From the NCBI GenBank assembly GCA_034439735.1, contig JAWXAX010000024.1, positions 1-49,910 of the forward strand: a stretch of DNA of 49,910 nt. Direction: 5' to 3'. The stretch comes from Rhodothermales bacterium (GTDB taxonomy: Bacteria; Bacteroidota; Rhodothermia; Rhodothermales; JAHQVL01). This document shows, one piece after another, positions 29,659 to 39,064 of the stretch. The notes beneath the pieces are model-generated. The model was not told the origin of the DNA. It saw only the letters and a program-made list of their open reading frames with translations, and searched no databases. Both the position numbers and the translations under genes were made by a program. Numbering within the stretch: the first letter of the stretch is position 1; each line of letters opens with the position of its first letter.

Positions 29659-29703
29659 GTATCATGTCCGTACGGCATGTGTTCGTACAGCATGTGTTCG
29701 TAC
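29659..29703. promoter_or_regulatory. Candidate AraC-regulator operator: 15-bp phased direct repeats
   Basis: GCATGTGTTCGTAC occurs twice (29675-29688 and 29690-29703), and a degenerate third copy ends at 29673. The CGTAC core recurs exactly every 15 bp at 29669, 29684 and 29699. The site lies between the regulator and the isomerase, 38 bp before the isomerase ATG, where an activator would contact RNA polymerase. The binding protein is inferred from position only. Confidence 0.55.
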
Positions 29704-29741
29704 GATAGAGTTCCTGATTTATTCCCTGATCCAACCCGACC

Positions 29742-30722
29742 ATGTCCGCGCATCAGCCTTACACCTTTGGAGCCGGCCTCTGGCTCTTCGGACAGTTCAT
29801 CGACCGCTACGCCACCGACGCGTACGGCCCTCCGGTAAGTATTCTCGAAGCCATCGACCGCGCCGGCCAGGTCGGCGACCTCGTTTCGCTGGATATCAAC
29901 TACCCGTTCGACGGGGGCGTATCTGTATGGGACATCAAAAAAACGCTGGACCGTAACGGATTACGCTGCCACGCGATCACCCCGGCCAGCTATAGCCGCA
30001 CCTACCGAAAGGGCGGGCTGACGAATCCGGACCCGGCGGTGCGCCGGCAGTGTATTGATATGTACACAGCGGCCATCGAGCCGGCGCGGGAGCTGGGGGC
30101 GAAATACGTCAAATTCTGGCCCGGGCAGGACGGGTATGATTACCCGTTCCAGGCCGACTACGCCGACCTCTGGAAGTACTCGGTTGACGCCGTTCGGGAA
30201 GTCGCCGCCTCGGCGCCGGACATGCAATTTGCCATTGAGTGCAAGTTCAAGGAGCCGCGTACCCACATGCTCTTCTGCAATGTCGCGACCACGCTCCTCG
30301 CCATCGAGGACATGGGGGTGGATAATGTGGGCATCGTGATGGATCTCGGGCATTCGTTTTTCGCCCGAGAGACCCCTTCCGAGGCCATCCAATTGGCGCA
30401 CCGGCGCGGCCGGCTCACGAGTGTCGAGGTGAACGACAACTGGCGCGAGTGGGACGACGACATGACCGTCGGCTCCGTCCACCTCATCGAAACGCTCGAG
30501 TTCATGTACACCCTCCGCAAGATCGGCTGGAGCGATGTCATCCTGCTGGACCAGTTCCCGTTTCGCGAGGACCCCGTCCAGGCGGCGAGGGAAAGTATCC
30601 AGACGATTCGCAAGCTGGATGCCCTGGTGGACCGGATCGACGTGCCGGCGCTGCGGAAGGCGCAGGACGCACAGGATGCACTCGCCGCGCAACGCCTGGT
30701 GTTGGATCTTTTTCTGGGGTAA
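29742..30722 (+). CDS. Xylose isomerase-like TIM-barrel sugar isomerase; candidate D-apiose isomerase (ApsI-like)
   Basis: 326 aa, no signal peptide, cytoplasmic. TIM-barrel isomerase fold with FGAGLWLFGQFIDRYATDAYG at the start, LGAKYVKFWPGQDGYDYPF, FAIECKFKEPRTHMLF (Glu and metal site), VGIVMDLGHSFF, SVEVNDNWREWDDDMTVGS and VILLDQFPFREDP. From memory this set of motifs resembles D-apiose isomerase, which turns D-apiose into D-apulose; L-rhamnose-isomerase-like proteins are more distant. It opens a run whose next genes are a split transketolase and an FGGY kinase, the same steps as the D-apiose transketolase pathway. Fold certain, substrate inferred. Confidence 0.85.
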   Translation: MSAHQPYTFGAGLWLFGQFIDRYATDAYGPPVSILEAIDRAGQVGDLVSLDINYPFDGGVSVWDIKKTLDRNGLRCHAITPASYSRTYRKGGLTNPDPAVRRQCIDMYTAAIEPARELGAKYVKFWPGQDGYDYPFQADYADLWKYSVDAVREVAASAPDMQFAIECKFKEPRTHMLFCNVATTLLAIEDMGVDNVGIVMDLGHSFFARETPSEAIQLAHRRGRLTSVEVNDNWREWDDDMTVGSVHLIETLEFMYTLRKIGWSDVILLDQFPFREDPVQAARESIQTIRKLDALVDRIDVPALRKAQDAQDALAAQRLVLDLFLG

Positions 30723-30727
30723 GATCG

Positions 30728-31564
30728 ATGGGCACGACACGCACCGAACGGGTTGAGCGCTTGCGCCGCCGCGCCAACGAGATCCGCCGGCGCGACCTCC
30801 GGATGATCTTCGAGGCCGGCATGGGCCACATCGGCGGCGATTTTTCGGCGACCGACATCCTCACGACGCTGTACTTCGGCATCCTGAACGTGTATCCGGA
30901 CCGGCCGGCGGACCCGCTCCGCGACCGGTTCATCCTCAGCAAAGGGCACTGCGCAGGCGCCTTGTACACGACGCTTGCCTATGCCGGCTTTATCCCCCTG
31001 GATGAACTCGGCACCTTCATGCAGCCCCTCTCGCGCCTGAACGGGCACCCGGACCGCAAGAAAGTGCCCGGCGTCGAGACTAACACGGGGCCGCTCGGCC
31101 ATGGCCTGCCGGTTGGCGTCGGCGCCGCCATCGGGGCGAAGATCGACAGAGCCACCTGGCGGGTGGTTGTGCTCACCGGCGACGGCGAACTCCAGGAAGG
31201 CAGCAACTGGGAGGCCGCCATGACCGCCGGCCACCGCGGCCTCGACAACCTCACCGTCATTGTGGACCGCAACCGGCTCCAGCAGGGCGATTCCACCATC
31301 AACACCGTCGACCTCGACCCGCTTGCCGACAAGTGGCGCGCCTTCGGGTGGGCCGTGACGGAGGTGGATGGGCATGACTATGAGGCCCTGCTCGACGCCT
31401 TCGAGCGGCTGCCGCTGACGGACGGAAAACCGACGTGTATCATCGCCCACACGCACAAAGGAAAGGGCGTATCCTTTATGGAAGACAAAGCCGCCTGGCA
31501 CCACAAGGTGCCATCCCACGAGCAGTTGCGGGCCGCGATGCAAGAGTTGGAGGATGCCGTATGA
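30728..31564 (+). CDS. Transketolase N-terminal subunit; candidate apulose-4-phosphate transketolase subunit A
   Basis: 278 aa from ATG 30728, 5 bp after the isomerase stop. Contains the thiamine-diphosphate half: AGMGHIGGDFSATDIL, RFILSKGHCAGALYTTLA, NTGPLGHGLPVGVGAAIGAK and the ThDP/Mg motif GDGELQEGSNWEAAM...NLTVIVDRN. It contains only the pyrophosphate domain and ends shortly after HHKVPSHEQL. Its stop overlaps the start of the second subunit as ATGA, implying coupled synthesis in a 1:1 ratio. Split transketolases occur in several sugar operons; the position between an isomerase and an FGGY kinase points to the apulose-4-phosphate type. Confidence 0.9.
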   Translation: MGTTRTERVERLRRRANEIRRRDLRMIFEAGMGHIGGDFSATDILTTLYFGILNVYPDRPADPLRDRFILSKGHCAGALYTTLAYAGFIPLDELGTFMQPLSRLNGHPDRKKVPGVETNTGPLGHGLPVGVGAAIGAKIDRATWRVVVLTGDGELQEGSNWEAAMTAGHRGLDNLTVIVDRNRLQQGDSTINTVDLDPLADKWRAFGWAVTEVDGHDYEALLDAFERLPLTDGKPTCIIAHTHKGKGVSFMEDKAAWHHKVPSHEQLRAAMQELEDAV

Positions 31565-32496
31565 GCCACACCCTGTACGATTGCCGCGACGCCTTTTCCG
31601 ACACGTTGGTGGCCCTCGGGGCTTCTGACGAGCGGATCGTCGTGGTGAACAACGACTCGGTCGGTTCCAGCAAAACCGGTGCGTTCCGCGAGCGATTCCC
31701 GGAGCGGCTCATCAACGTGGGTATCGCCGAGCAGAACATGGTGGGCGTGGGCGCCGGCCTCGCCAATGCCGGCAAGATCCCCTTCGTATGTTCGGCGTCG
31801 TGTTTCCTGACAGGGCGCGCGTTGGAGCAAATCAAAGCGGACGTCGCCTATTCGGACGCCAACGTAAAACTCGTGGGCATCAGCAGCGGCATGGCCTATG
31901 GCGCGCTGGGCCCCACCCATCATTCGATCGAAGATTTTGCCTGGACCCGTGCGATCGCCAACCTGACCGTCGTGGCGCCGGCCGATCCGGAAGAAACCTC
32001 TCAGGCCATCCGCATGGCGGCGGCTACACACGGGCCTGTATTCCTGCGGCTCAGCCGGATGGGAGTGCCGGCTATCTACGATACCACCTACAACTTCGCT
32101 TTCGGAAAGGCGAGCCGGCTGCGCGAAGGCGGTGACATCACGCTCATCGCCAACGGGGTGATGGTGACCCGTGCGCTCGAAGCCGCCGACCTGCTCGCTA
32201 TCCGGGGGATCGACGCACGGGTGCTGAACATGGCCACCGTGCGCCCACTCGACCGAGAGGCCGTCATCGCGGCGGCGCGTGAAACCGGGGCCATTGTCAC
32301 CGCCGAGGAGCATACCGTGTATGGCGGACTCGGCAGCGCGGTGGCCGAAGTGGTGGTACAGACAACGCCGGTCCCGATGCGTATCCTGGGCGTGCCGGGC
32401 GTGTTTGCGCCGACCGGCGAGCCCGAGTGGCTGTTGGAGCACTTCGGCCTGACGGCGGAAGGCATCCGGGACGCCGCCCTGCAGCTCAGAGGCTGA
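31561..32496 (+). CDS. Transketolase C-terminal subunit; candidate apulose-4-phosphate transketolase subunit B
   Basis: 311 aa from ATG 31561, overlapping subunit A by 4 bp. Pyrimidine-binding domain with the catalytic glutamate in NVGIAEQNMVGVGAGLANAG; also VNNDSVGSSKTGAF, ALEQIKADVAYSDANVKLVGISSG and GPTHHSIEDFAW. The C-terminal transketolase domain has ITLIANGVMVTRALEAADLL and IVTAEEHTVYGGLGSAVAEV. Together with subunit A it would move a two-carbon unit. In the apulose pathway, apulose-4-phosphate and glyceraldehyde-3-phosphate give xylulose-5-phosphate and dihydroxyacetone phosphate. The kinase gene follows after 6 bp. Confidence 0.9.
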   Translation: MSHTLYDCRDAFSDTLVALGASDERIVVVNNDSVGSSKTGAFRERFPERLINVGIAEQNMVGVGAGLANAGKIPFVCSASCFLTGRALEQIKADVAYSDANVKLVGISSGMAYGALGPTHHSIEDFAWTRAIANLTVVAPADPEETSQAIRMAAATHGPVFLRLSRMGVPAIYDTTYNFAFGKASRLREGGDITLIANGVMVTRALEAADLLAIRGIDARVLNMATVRPLDREAVIAAARETGAIVTAEEHTVYGGLGSAVAEVVVQTTPVPMRILGVPGVFAPTGEPEWLLEHFGLTAEGIRDAALQLRG

Positions 32497-32502
32497 ACGG
32501 TT

Positions 32503-33990
32503 ATGCGTGAGACTCTCCTACTCGCCATCGACCAGGGCACGACCAACACAAAGGCGATGTTGGTGGATGTCCGAGGCCAGATCCGGCACCGCGCGTCGCG
32601 GCCCGTACCCTGCCTCTACCCGCAATCGGGGTGGGTGGAACAGGACGCCATGGTCGTCTGGGAGAGCGTGAAACAGGCCATCGATGCGTGCCTCTCGGAT
32701 GCCGGCGACCCCGTGCCCGTGGGCATCGCCATCTCGAATCAGCGGGAATCCGTGCTGGTGTGGGATCGCACAACGGGGCGGCCGGCCGGCCCGGTTGTGA
32801 TCTGGCAGTGCCGGCGTTCGAGTGCGTTCTGTGATGCGCTGAAGCGACAGGGCAGGGGAGACGAGATTCAGGACCGCACGGGGCTGCCCATCGACCCGTT
32901 GTTTTCGGCGTCCAAGATCCGATGGCTGCTCGATGCCATCCCGGACGGCCAGGCCCGGGCTGAGGCCGGCGACCTGTGCGCGGGTACCATCGACAGCTGG
33001 GTGTTGTGGAATCTGACCGGTGGCGTCCATCGCTGCGACGTCAGCAATGCCTCGCGGACGCAGCTGCTGAATCTGAAAACGGCCGGCTGGGACAACCATC
33101 TCCTCGGCCTCTTCAGCATCCCACGCGTCATACTACCCGAGACCCTGCCTTCGAGCGCCCTGTTCGGGGTGACGACCGCCGTGGGAAGGCTAACGGCGGG
33201 GGTGCCTATCGCCGGTTTGATCGGCGACTCCCACGCCGCTCTGTTCGGGCAATGCGGATTCCAACAGGGGAGCGTCAAAGCCACGTACGGGACGGGCAGC
33301 TCCCTCATGAGCCCGCTGAACGAACTCGCCTTTTCCAGGCACGGCATCGTCACGACGGTGGCCTGGGGATTGCCTTCGGGCGTCCGGTATGCGCTTGAGG
33401 GCAATATTTCGGTCACCGGATCGGCTGTGCAGTGGTACGCCGATCTGCTCGGGTTCGCGGATCCGGTGGAAGCGGCGGCGCTGGCGGATGAGGTGGCGGA
33501 AAGTGAGGGCGTGTACATCGTTCCGGCGTTTGTAGGCCTCGGGGCGCCGCACTGGAACGACCGGGCGCGCGGCCTGGTGACCGGCCTCACCCGCGGCACG
33601 ACGGCCGCCCACCTGGCGCGGGCGGTGGTGGAATCCATCGCGTATCAGATCCGGGATGTGTTTGATGTGATGGCGATCGGAGCCGGCGATCCCATCCTGC
33701 TCGCCGACGGCGGCGCGAGCCGAAACGACGCGCTGATGCAGTTCCAGTCCGACATCCTGGGGTGCCCCGTTCTGCGCAACAACGCCCATGACCTCTCCGC
33801 ACTGGGCGCCGCCTATCTGGCCGGCCTCCACCTCGGCGTCTGGGCGTCGACCGACGAGATCGCGGCGTTGCCCCGGTCGCTGGATCGCTTCGAGCCCCGA
33901 TGGGCCGACTCCCGGCGGGCCGCGGCTTACGACGGATGGCAGGATGCGGTCGCCCGGGCGCTCTACAATCCGAGGGCGTGCCATGGATAA
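32503..33990 (+). CDS. FGGY family carbohydrate kinase; candidate D-apulose kinase (AptK-like)
   Basis: 495 aa. FGGY fold with the N-terminal ATP/phosphate loop LAIDQGTTNTKAMLVD (D10), GWVEQDAMVVWESV, AISNQRESVLVWDRTTGRP, DSWVLWNLTGG, GLIGDSHAALFGQCGF, KATYGTGSSLM and the C-terminal LLADGGASRNDALMQFQSDILGCPV. General features resemble glycerol and xylulose kinases. Between a split transketolase and a sugar importer, the expected product is a ketose 4- or 5-phosphate, with D-apulose as first candidate. The next gene starts 8 bp inside this one, so the run is translationally coupled. Confidence 0.9.
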   Translation: MRETLLLAIDQGTTNTKAMLVDVRGQIRHRASRPVPCLYPQSGWVEQDAMVVWESVKQAIDACLSDAGDPVPVGIAISNQRESVLVWDRTTGRPAGPVVIWQCRRSSAFCDALKRQGRGDEIQDRTGLPIDPLFSASKIRWLLDAIPDGQARAEAGDLCAGTIDSWVLWNLTGGVHRCDVSNASRTQLLNLKTAGWDNHLLGLFSIPRVILPETLPSSALFGVTTAVGRLTAGVPIAGLIGDSHAALFGQCGFQQGSVKATYGTGSSLMSPLNELAFSRHGIVTTVAWGLPSGVRYALEGNISVTGSAVQWYADLLGFADPVEAAALADEVAESEGVYIVPAFVGLGAPHWNDRARGLVTGLTRGTTAAHLARAVVESIAYQIRDVFDVMAIGAGDPILLADGGASRNDALMQFQSDILGCPVLRNNAHDLSALGAAYLAGLHLGVWASTDEIAALPRSLDRFEPRWADSRRAAAYDGWQDAVARALYNPRACHG

Positions 33991-34621
33991 ATCGATCCGC
34001 CGTGTCGGCCTGGCCTCGGCACTCGTTCTCGTGCTGGCGGGATGTGAGATCCGGTCGCTCGATCCCGTGACGGGTCGCGCGATCGTGGGAGATGCCGTCC
34101 AGGCTTTCGACGCGGCGACATTTGTCGAGGAAAACTGGGAGACCCGCATCGTTCAGTTTATCCGCGACGAAGCAGTGGATCTTTCAACCCTGCTGGCGGA
34201 TCTGGCGGAGAACCCCGAGGCCGCGACGGCTTACGGGCATCGGGTGGGGGATGGGCCGCTGCACGTCCGGGTGACGGGAGCGGGGCAAGTTGTCCGGGTC
34301 GATACCACTTCCCGCGCCGGCGTGATAACGGTGGCGCTTTTGGATGGGACCGAGGTGACGCTTCAGATTGGGCCCGTCATCCGGGGCACGGCGCTGCGGG
34401 ATGCGCTGTCGTTTGTATCGTTTGATCAATTCGTCAACCAGCTCGAATTCGCCGGCGTATCAAATGCCATGAATGCTCGGGTGGTGGAATCGGTGCTGGC
34501 CGGGCTGGACCGGGCCGCCCTGCCGGGCGCCGAGGTTCGGTTTGCCGGCGTGGTTGTACTGCGCGATCCAGATGAAATCGCTGTTACTCCCGTTGAACTC
34601 CTGGTCGTGGAGTCGCCATGA
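33983..34621 (+). CDS. DUF2291 family lipoprotein
   Basis: 212 aa from ATG 33983, overlapping the kinase by 8 bp and the ATPase by ATGA. Signal with lipobox LVLAGC (C21). The mature part matches the DUF2291 pattern: DPVTGRAI, a helical stretch, GDGPLHVRVTGAGQVVRVDTTSRAGVITVALL and QIGPVIRGTALRDALSFVSFDQFVNQLEFAGVSNAMN. DUF2291 proteins are repeatedly found inside sugar ABC importer operons but have no assigned role. The location suggests an envelope helper of the importer, for example in substrate delivery or complex assembly. That is inference only. Confidence 0.85.
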   Translation: MDKSIRRVGLASALVLVLAGCEIRSLDPVTGRAIVGDAVQAFDAATFVEENWETRIVQFIRDEAVDLSTLLADLAENPEAATAYGHRVGDGPLHVRVTGAGQVVRVDTTSRAGVITVALLDGTEVTLQIGPVIRGTALRDALSFVSFDQFVNQLEFAGVSNAMNARVVESVLAGLDRAALPGAEVRFAGVVVLRDPDEIAVTPVELLVVESP

Positions 34622-36171
34622 TGGTCGACGCCAGAAATATCATCGAGCAGGCGCCGGCGCTGAAAGCCGAGCAGATCGTCAAACGGTACCCGGGCACCAC
34701 GGCGCTCCAGGGGGTCGATTTTAGCGTCTACGCGGGAAAGGTGAACGTGCTGATCGGCGAGAACGGCGCGGGGAAGTCGACCCTGATGAAGATCCTCGCT
34801 GGCGTGGAGGCGCCGAGTGAAGGCCGGCTCGTGTTGCAAGGTGCACCAGTCGCCTTCAAGAACCCCCGCGACGCTCGGGCGCACGGGATCGGAATCATCT
34901 TTCAGGAATTGACGCTGTTTCCCAACCTCACCGTCAGCGAGAACGTGTGTATCGCGCGGGAGCTGGTGTCCGGGATAGGGACGATCCAGGCCGGCCGACA
35001 GGACGACGTCACCCGGAGCGTGTTGCGGCGGCTGGAGCAGTCCATCGAACCCGATACCCTGGTCGAGGACCTGCGGATCGGGCAGCAGCAACTCGTGGAA
35101 ATCGCCCGGGCCCTGGCCGAGGACGTATCCATCCTCATCATGGACGAGCCGACGTCCGCCCTGAGCGATGCCGAAGCCGCCGTGTTGCTCCGCATCGTCC
35201 GGGAGCTTACGGCCCAGGGGGTCGCCATCGTCTACATCTCTCATAAACTCGATGAGTGTCTGCAGATCGGCGACCACTTCACCGTGCTGAGGGATGGGCG
35301 ATTGATTGCCGAGGCGCCGGCTAAAGAAGTGTCACTGGCGTGGATCGTCGAGCACATGTCTGGCCGCTCGTCGGATACCCTGTTCCGGAGGCGAACGCGG
35401 GCGGCCGGGGAGGTATTGTTGGAAGCACGAGGGATTACACTGCCGCGGGAGCACGGCGACGGCTATCTCGTCGAAGACGTGTCGTTGTCGGTGCGCGCGG
35501 GCGAGATCGTCGGTATATACGGTTTGATGGGAGCCGGCCGGACCGAGCTGCTCGAGTGCCTGTTTGGTATGCAGCATCGCGCGGTCGGGTCGGTCCGGCT
35601 CGGCGGCCAAGAACTGGCATCCAGCCCCATCGAAAAACGCCTCCGCATGGGATTGGCCCTGGTGCCGGAGGACCGTCAGCAGTTGGGGCTGGTGCCGACA
35701 TTTTCCGTGGCGGAAAACATTACACTGGCGCATCTGCGTGCCTTACGTACGGGTCTCGTACTATCGGTTGGACGAGAGCGGGATGAAGTCGACCGGCTCA
35801 TCGCGCAACTGGCCATCAAAGTCGGGGACCCCCGGCAGTCCATTGCCACCCTGAGCGGCGGCAATCAACAGAAGGTCGTCCTCGCCAAATACCTGCTCAC
35901 CCGGCCGAGGGTGCTCATGATGGATGAACCCACGCGTGGGATCGACGTCGGCGCCCGTTCAGAAATTTTTGATCTGATGAACAAGCTCGCCTGCGAGGGA
36001 CTCGGGGTGCTGTTTGTCTCGTCGGAACTGAAGGAAGTCGTGGCCATGGCGGACCGCGCGATCGTGATGACGCGTGGGCGCATCACGGGCGAATTTACCG
36101 GCGACAGCCTGACCGAACAGCACCTGGCCGCTGCGAGTGTGCTTATGCCGACTACACGCATCGAGGTTTGA
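34618..36171 (+). CDS. Sugar ABC transporter ATP-binding protein (RbsA/XylG-like, duplicated ABC)
   Basis: 517 aa with two ABC halves. First half: Walker A GENGAGKST (47-55), signature-like LRIGQQQLVEIARAL, Walker B LIMDEPTSAL and the switch His in VYISHKLDE. Second half: degenerate Walker A GLMGAGRTELL, typical of this family, signature LSGGNQQKV and Walker B LMMDEPTRGIDVG. It energises the permease encoded 1 bp downstream. As the only sugar ABC ATPase in the window, it may also serve the orphan permease at 26184. Its start codon lies within the ATGA stop overlap of the DUF2291 gene. Confidence 0.95.
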   Translation: MMVDARNIIEQAPALKAEQIVKRYPGTTALQGVDFSVYAGKVNVLIGENGAGKSTLMKILAGVEAPSEGRLVLQGAPVAFKNPRDARAHGIGIIFQELTLFPNLTVSENVCIARELVSGIGTIQAGRQDDVTRSVLRRLEQSIEPDTLVEDLRIGQQQLVEIARALAEDVSILIMDEPTSALSDAEAAVLLRIVRELTAQGVAIVYISHKLDECLQIGDHFTVLRDGRLIAEAPAKEVSLAWIVEHMSGRSSDTLFRRRTRAAGEVLLEARGITLPREHGDGYLVEDVSLSVRAGEIVGIYGLMGAGRTELLECLFGMQHRAVGSVRLGGQELASSPIEKRLRMGLALVPEDRQQLGLVPTFSVAENITLAHLRALRTGLVLSVGRERDEVDRLIAQLAIKVGDPRQSIATLSGGNQQKVVLAKYLLTRPRVLMMDEPTRGIDVGARSEIFDLMNKLACEGLGVLFVSSELKEVVAMADRAIVMTRGRITGEFTGDSLTEQHLAAASVLMPTTRIEV

Positions 36172-36172
36172 T

Positions 36173-37225
36173 ATGCCCCACGCCCCATCGATACGACAAC
36201 GGCGGGCCGGCGGCGTCCCATTCCAGTTGGTGCTGCTGCGGCTCCGAGCCTATATCGCACTGATCGTACTGGCCGTCGTCTTTGCCCTGCTGAGTCCGGC
36301 GTTTTTGACAACCGGCAACCTGATCATCCTCACGAAGCAGGTGGCGATCAACGCTATCCTGGGCATCGGGATGACGTTTGTGATTCTGAGCGGGGGGATC
36401 GATCTGTCGATGGGCTCCATCGCCGGCCTGTGCGGGATGGTGGCCGGATGGCTCATCAACGAAGGTCTCATCCTGAAGCTGTTCGGCGTGTCGATCTTTT
36501 TTAACGTGTGGATAGTCTGCCTGCTGACGCTGGGGGTGGGGATGGTGGTCGGCCTCATTAACGGATCGTTAGTCACACGGCTTAGCGTGGCGCCGTTTAT
36601 CGCCACGCTCGGGACGTTGTATGTGGCGCGGGGCGCGGCCCTGCTCCTATCCGACGGGGCGACGTTTGCGAATCTGGTGGGGGTGGAATCGCTCGGCAAC
36701 ACCGGCTTTCCGGTGCTGGGCGCCGGCACGTTTATCGGGCTGCCGTATCCGATCTGGATCATGGTATTGTTTGCCGCCGTGGGGGTGTTTTTCGCGCGGA
36801 AGACTCCATTTGGCCGGCATGTCTACGCGGTGGGCGGTAACGAAAAGGCCGCCGCCCTCTCGGGGGTTCGCGTCGAGCGGGTGAAGCTGGCGACCTATAT
36901 GATTTCCGGGTTGTGCGCGGCGATGGTCGGCCTCATCATTGCCTCCCAACTGGTAGCCGCTCACCCGGCGACGGGCGAGACGTTCGAGCTCAACGCGATT
37001 GCGGTAGTTGTGCTCGGCGGCACGTCGCTGATGGGAGGCCGGGGGACCATCAGCGGAACCCTCATCGGGGCGTTTGTGATCGGCGTGCTAGTGAATGGCA
37101 TGGTGCTGCTGGGAGTGTCCGAGTTCTGGCAGATCGTCATCAAAGGCGCCGTGATCGTGCTCGCCGTGGTAGTCGATCAGCAGCAGCAGCGGATGCAGCA
37201 GCGCCGGGTAGTGCGGGGGCGGTGA
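36173..37225 (+). CDS. Sugar ABC transporter permease (RbsC-like)
   Basis: 350 aa from ATG 36173, one base after the ATPase stop. Eight or more hydrophobic segments. Family blocks: ILGIGMTFVILSGGIDLSMGSIAGL, VAPFIATLGTLYVARGAALLLSDG, FGRHVYAVGGNEKAAALSGVRV, GLCAAMVGLIIASQLVAAHPATGETFELNAIAVVVLGGTSLMGG. It differs in sequence from the permease at 26184, so the two are not a recent duplication. The C-terminal tail is unusually basic and Gln-rich (DQQQQRMQQRRVVRGR). It forms one importer with the ATPase upstream and the binding protein downstream. Confidence 0.94.
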   Translation: MPHAPSIRQRRAGGVPFQLVLLRLRAYIALIVLAVVFALLSPAFLTTGNLIILTKQVAINAILGIGMTFVILSGGIDLSMGSIAGLCGMVAGWLINEGLILKLFGVSIFFNVWIVCLLTLGVGMVVGLINGSLVTRLSVAPFIATLGTLYVARGAALLLSDGATFANLVGVESLGNTGFPVLGAGTFIGLPYPIWIMVLFAAVGVFFARKTPFGRHVYAVGGNEKAAALSGVRVERVKLATYMISGLCAAMVGLIIASQLVAAHPATGETFELNAIAVVVLGGTSLMGGRGTISGTLIGAFVIGVLVNGMVLLGVSEFWQIVIKGAVIVLAVVVDQQQQRMQQRRVVRGR

Positions 37226-37247
37226 AGAAGCTATCTTATTTCGATAA

Positions 37248-38293
<1,046 letters not shown>

Positions 38294-38294
<1 letters not shown>

Positions 38295-38326
38295 ATCGGG
38301 TTGCGGTCTGGCGGCCTGACCCGATT
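38294..38326. terminator. Possible weak terminator between convergent genes
   Basis: AATCGGGT / ACCCGATT (38294-38301, 38319-38326) is a perfect 8-bp stem closing a 17-nt GC-rich loop in the short gap between the binding-protein gene and the cytochrome c gene. There is no strong T-run, so the call is tentative. Confidence 0.35.
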
Positions 38327-38331
38327 CCCCG

Positions 38332-39021
38332 TTAGTTCAACGTCTCCAAATATGCCACGATATTCGCCACATCCGCCTCGGCGAAATTCTCCAGCAGGGC
38401 TTGATGCCGAGCGCGTCCGTCCGTCAGCGCGGTCCGATTCTCCAGATTGAACGACATCGGACCCAGGAAGGCGGCCGGCGCGAGAATTTGTTTGCGCAAC
38501 GCTGCCGCGTCGGACCCGGGGGCCGCGAGAGCTCCGGTATCGCGGTGGCACGACGCACACTGCTGCTCGACGTACGTTTTGCCGGCCGCGGCGTCGCCAA
38601 CGGAGGCCGGACCGGCAGTTAGTGATGTATAACGCACATCGGCCCGTGCGTAGTGGATATACGTGGTGATAGCGCGGATCTCCCGGTCGCTGAGGTCCGA
38701 GAACTGGGGCATCGGCGACGATTTGGGCGTTTGCGGGATACCCACACGCAGGATGGGGCCGATGAGGTTGGCCTCCACATCGGCCCCCACCAGGGCGGAC
38801 GTGCGGAGGTCGGTGGCCTCACCTACGGGTTGCAGGTAGAGGCCGTGGCAATAGGCACAGCCGTAGAGCACATACGTCTCTTTGTTTTGCTGCATCAGCG
38901 GATCGGGGAGGGGGTCGCCGATGTAGGCGTAGTCGTATTCGACGCGGGATTGGGCGGATGCCGGCTCGATGAGCGACAGAACACCGAGCAGTAGGGGGAG
39001 GATAACCAGGGTTCTAAGCAT
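38332..39021 (-). CDS. Periplasmic diheme cytochrome c
   Basis: 229 aa from ATG 39021; the longer frame upstream is spacer. Signal peptide LRTLVILPLLLGVLSLIEPASAQ. Two class I cytochrome c domains: heme 1 at CAYCH (55-59) with candidate axial Met in SSPMPQF (M104), heme 2 at CASCH (155-159) with candidate axial Met in LGPMSFNLENR. The second domain has the regular GKTYVEQQCASCHR opening. It may pass electrons from a periplasmic dehydrogenase. It follows a TAT-exported TIM-barrel gene on the same strand by 43 bp, which might be its partner. Confidence 0.92.
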   Translation of the reverse strand: MLRTLVILPLLLGVLSLIEPASAQSRVEYDYAYIGDPLPDPLMQQNKETYVLYGCAYCHGLYLQPVGEATDLRTSALVGADVEANLIGPILRVGIPQTPKSSPMPQFSDLSDREIRAITTYIHYARADVRYTSLTAGPASVGDAAAGKTYVEQQCASCHRDTGALAAPGSDAAALRKQILAPAAFLGPMSFNLENRTALTDGRARHQALLENFAEADVANIVAYLETLN

Positions 39022-39064
39022 TTCCTTACACCTTAAACCGTATACCTGAAACCGTAAACCACTC

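Noticed and set aside
30728-32496. Frameshifted single transketolase gene
   Set aside because: Each half is a complete domain of normal subunit length, the junction is a clean ATGA stop/start overlap, and split transketolases are a known class.
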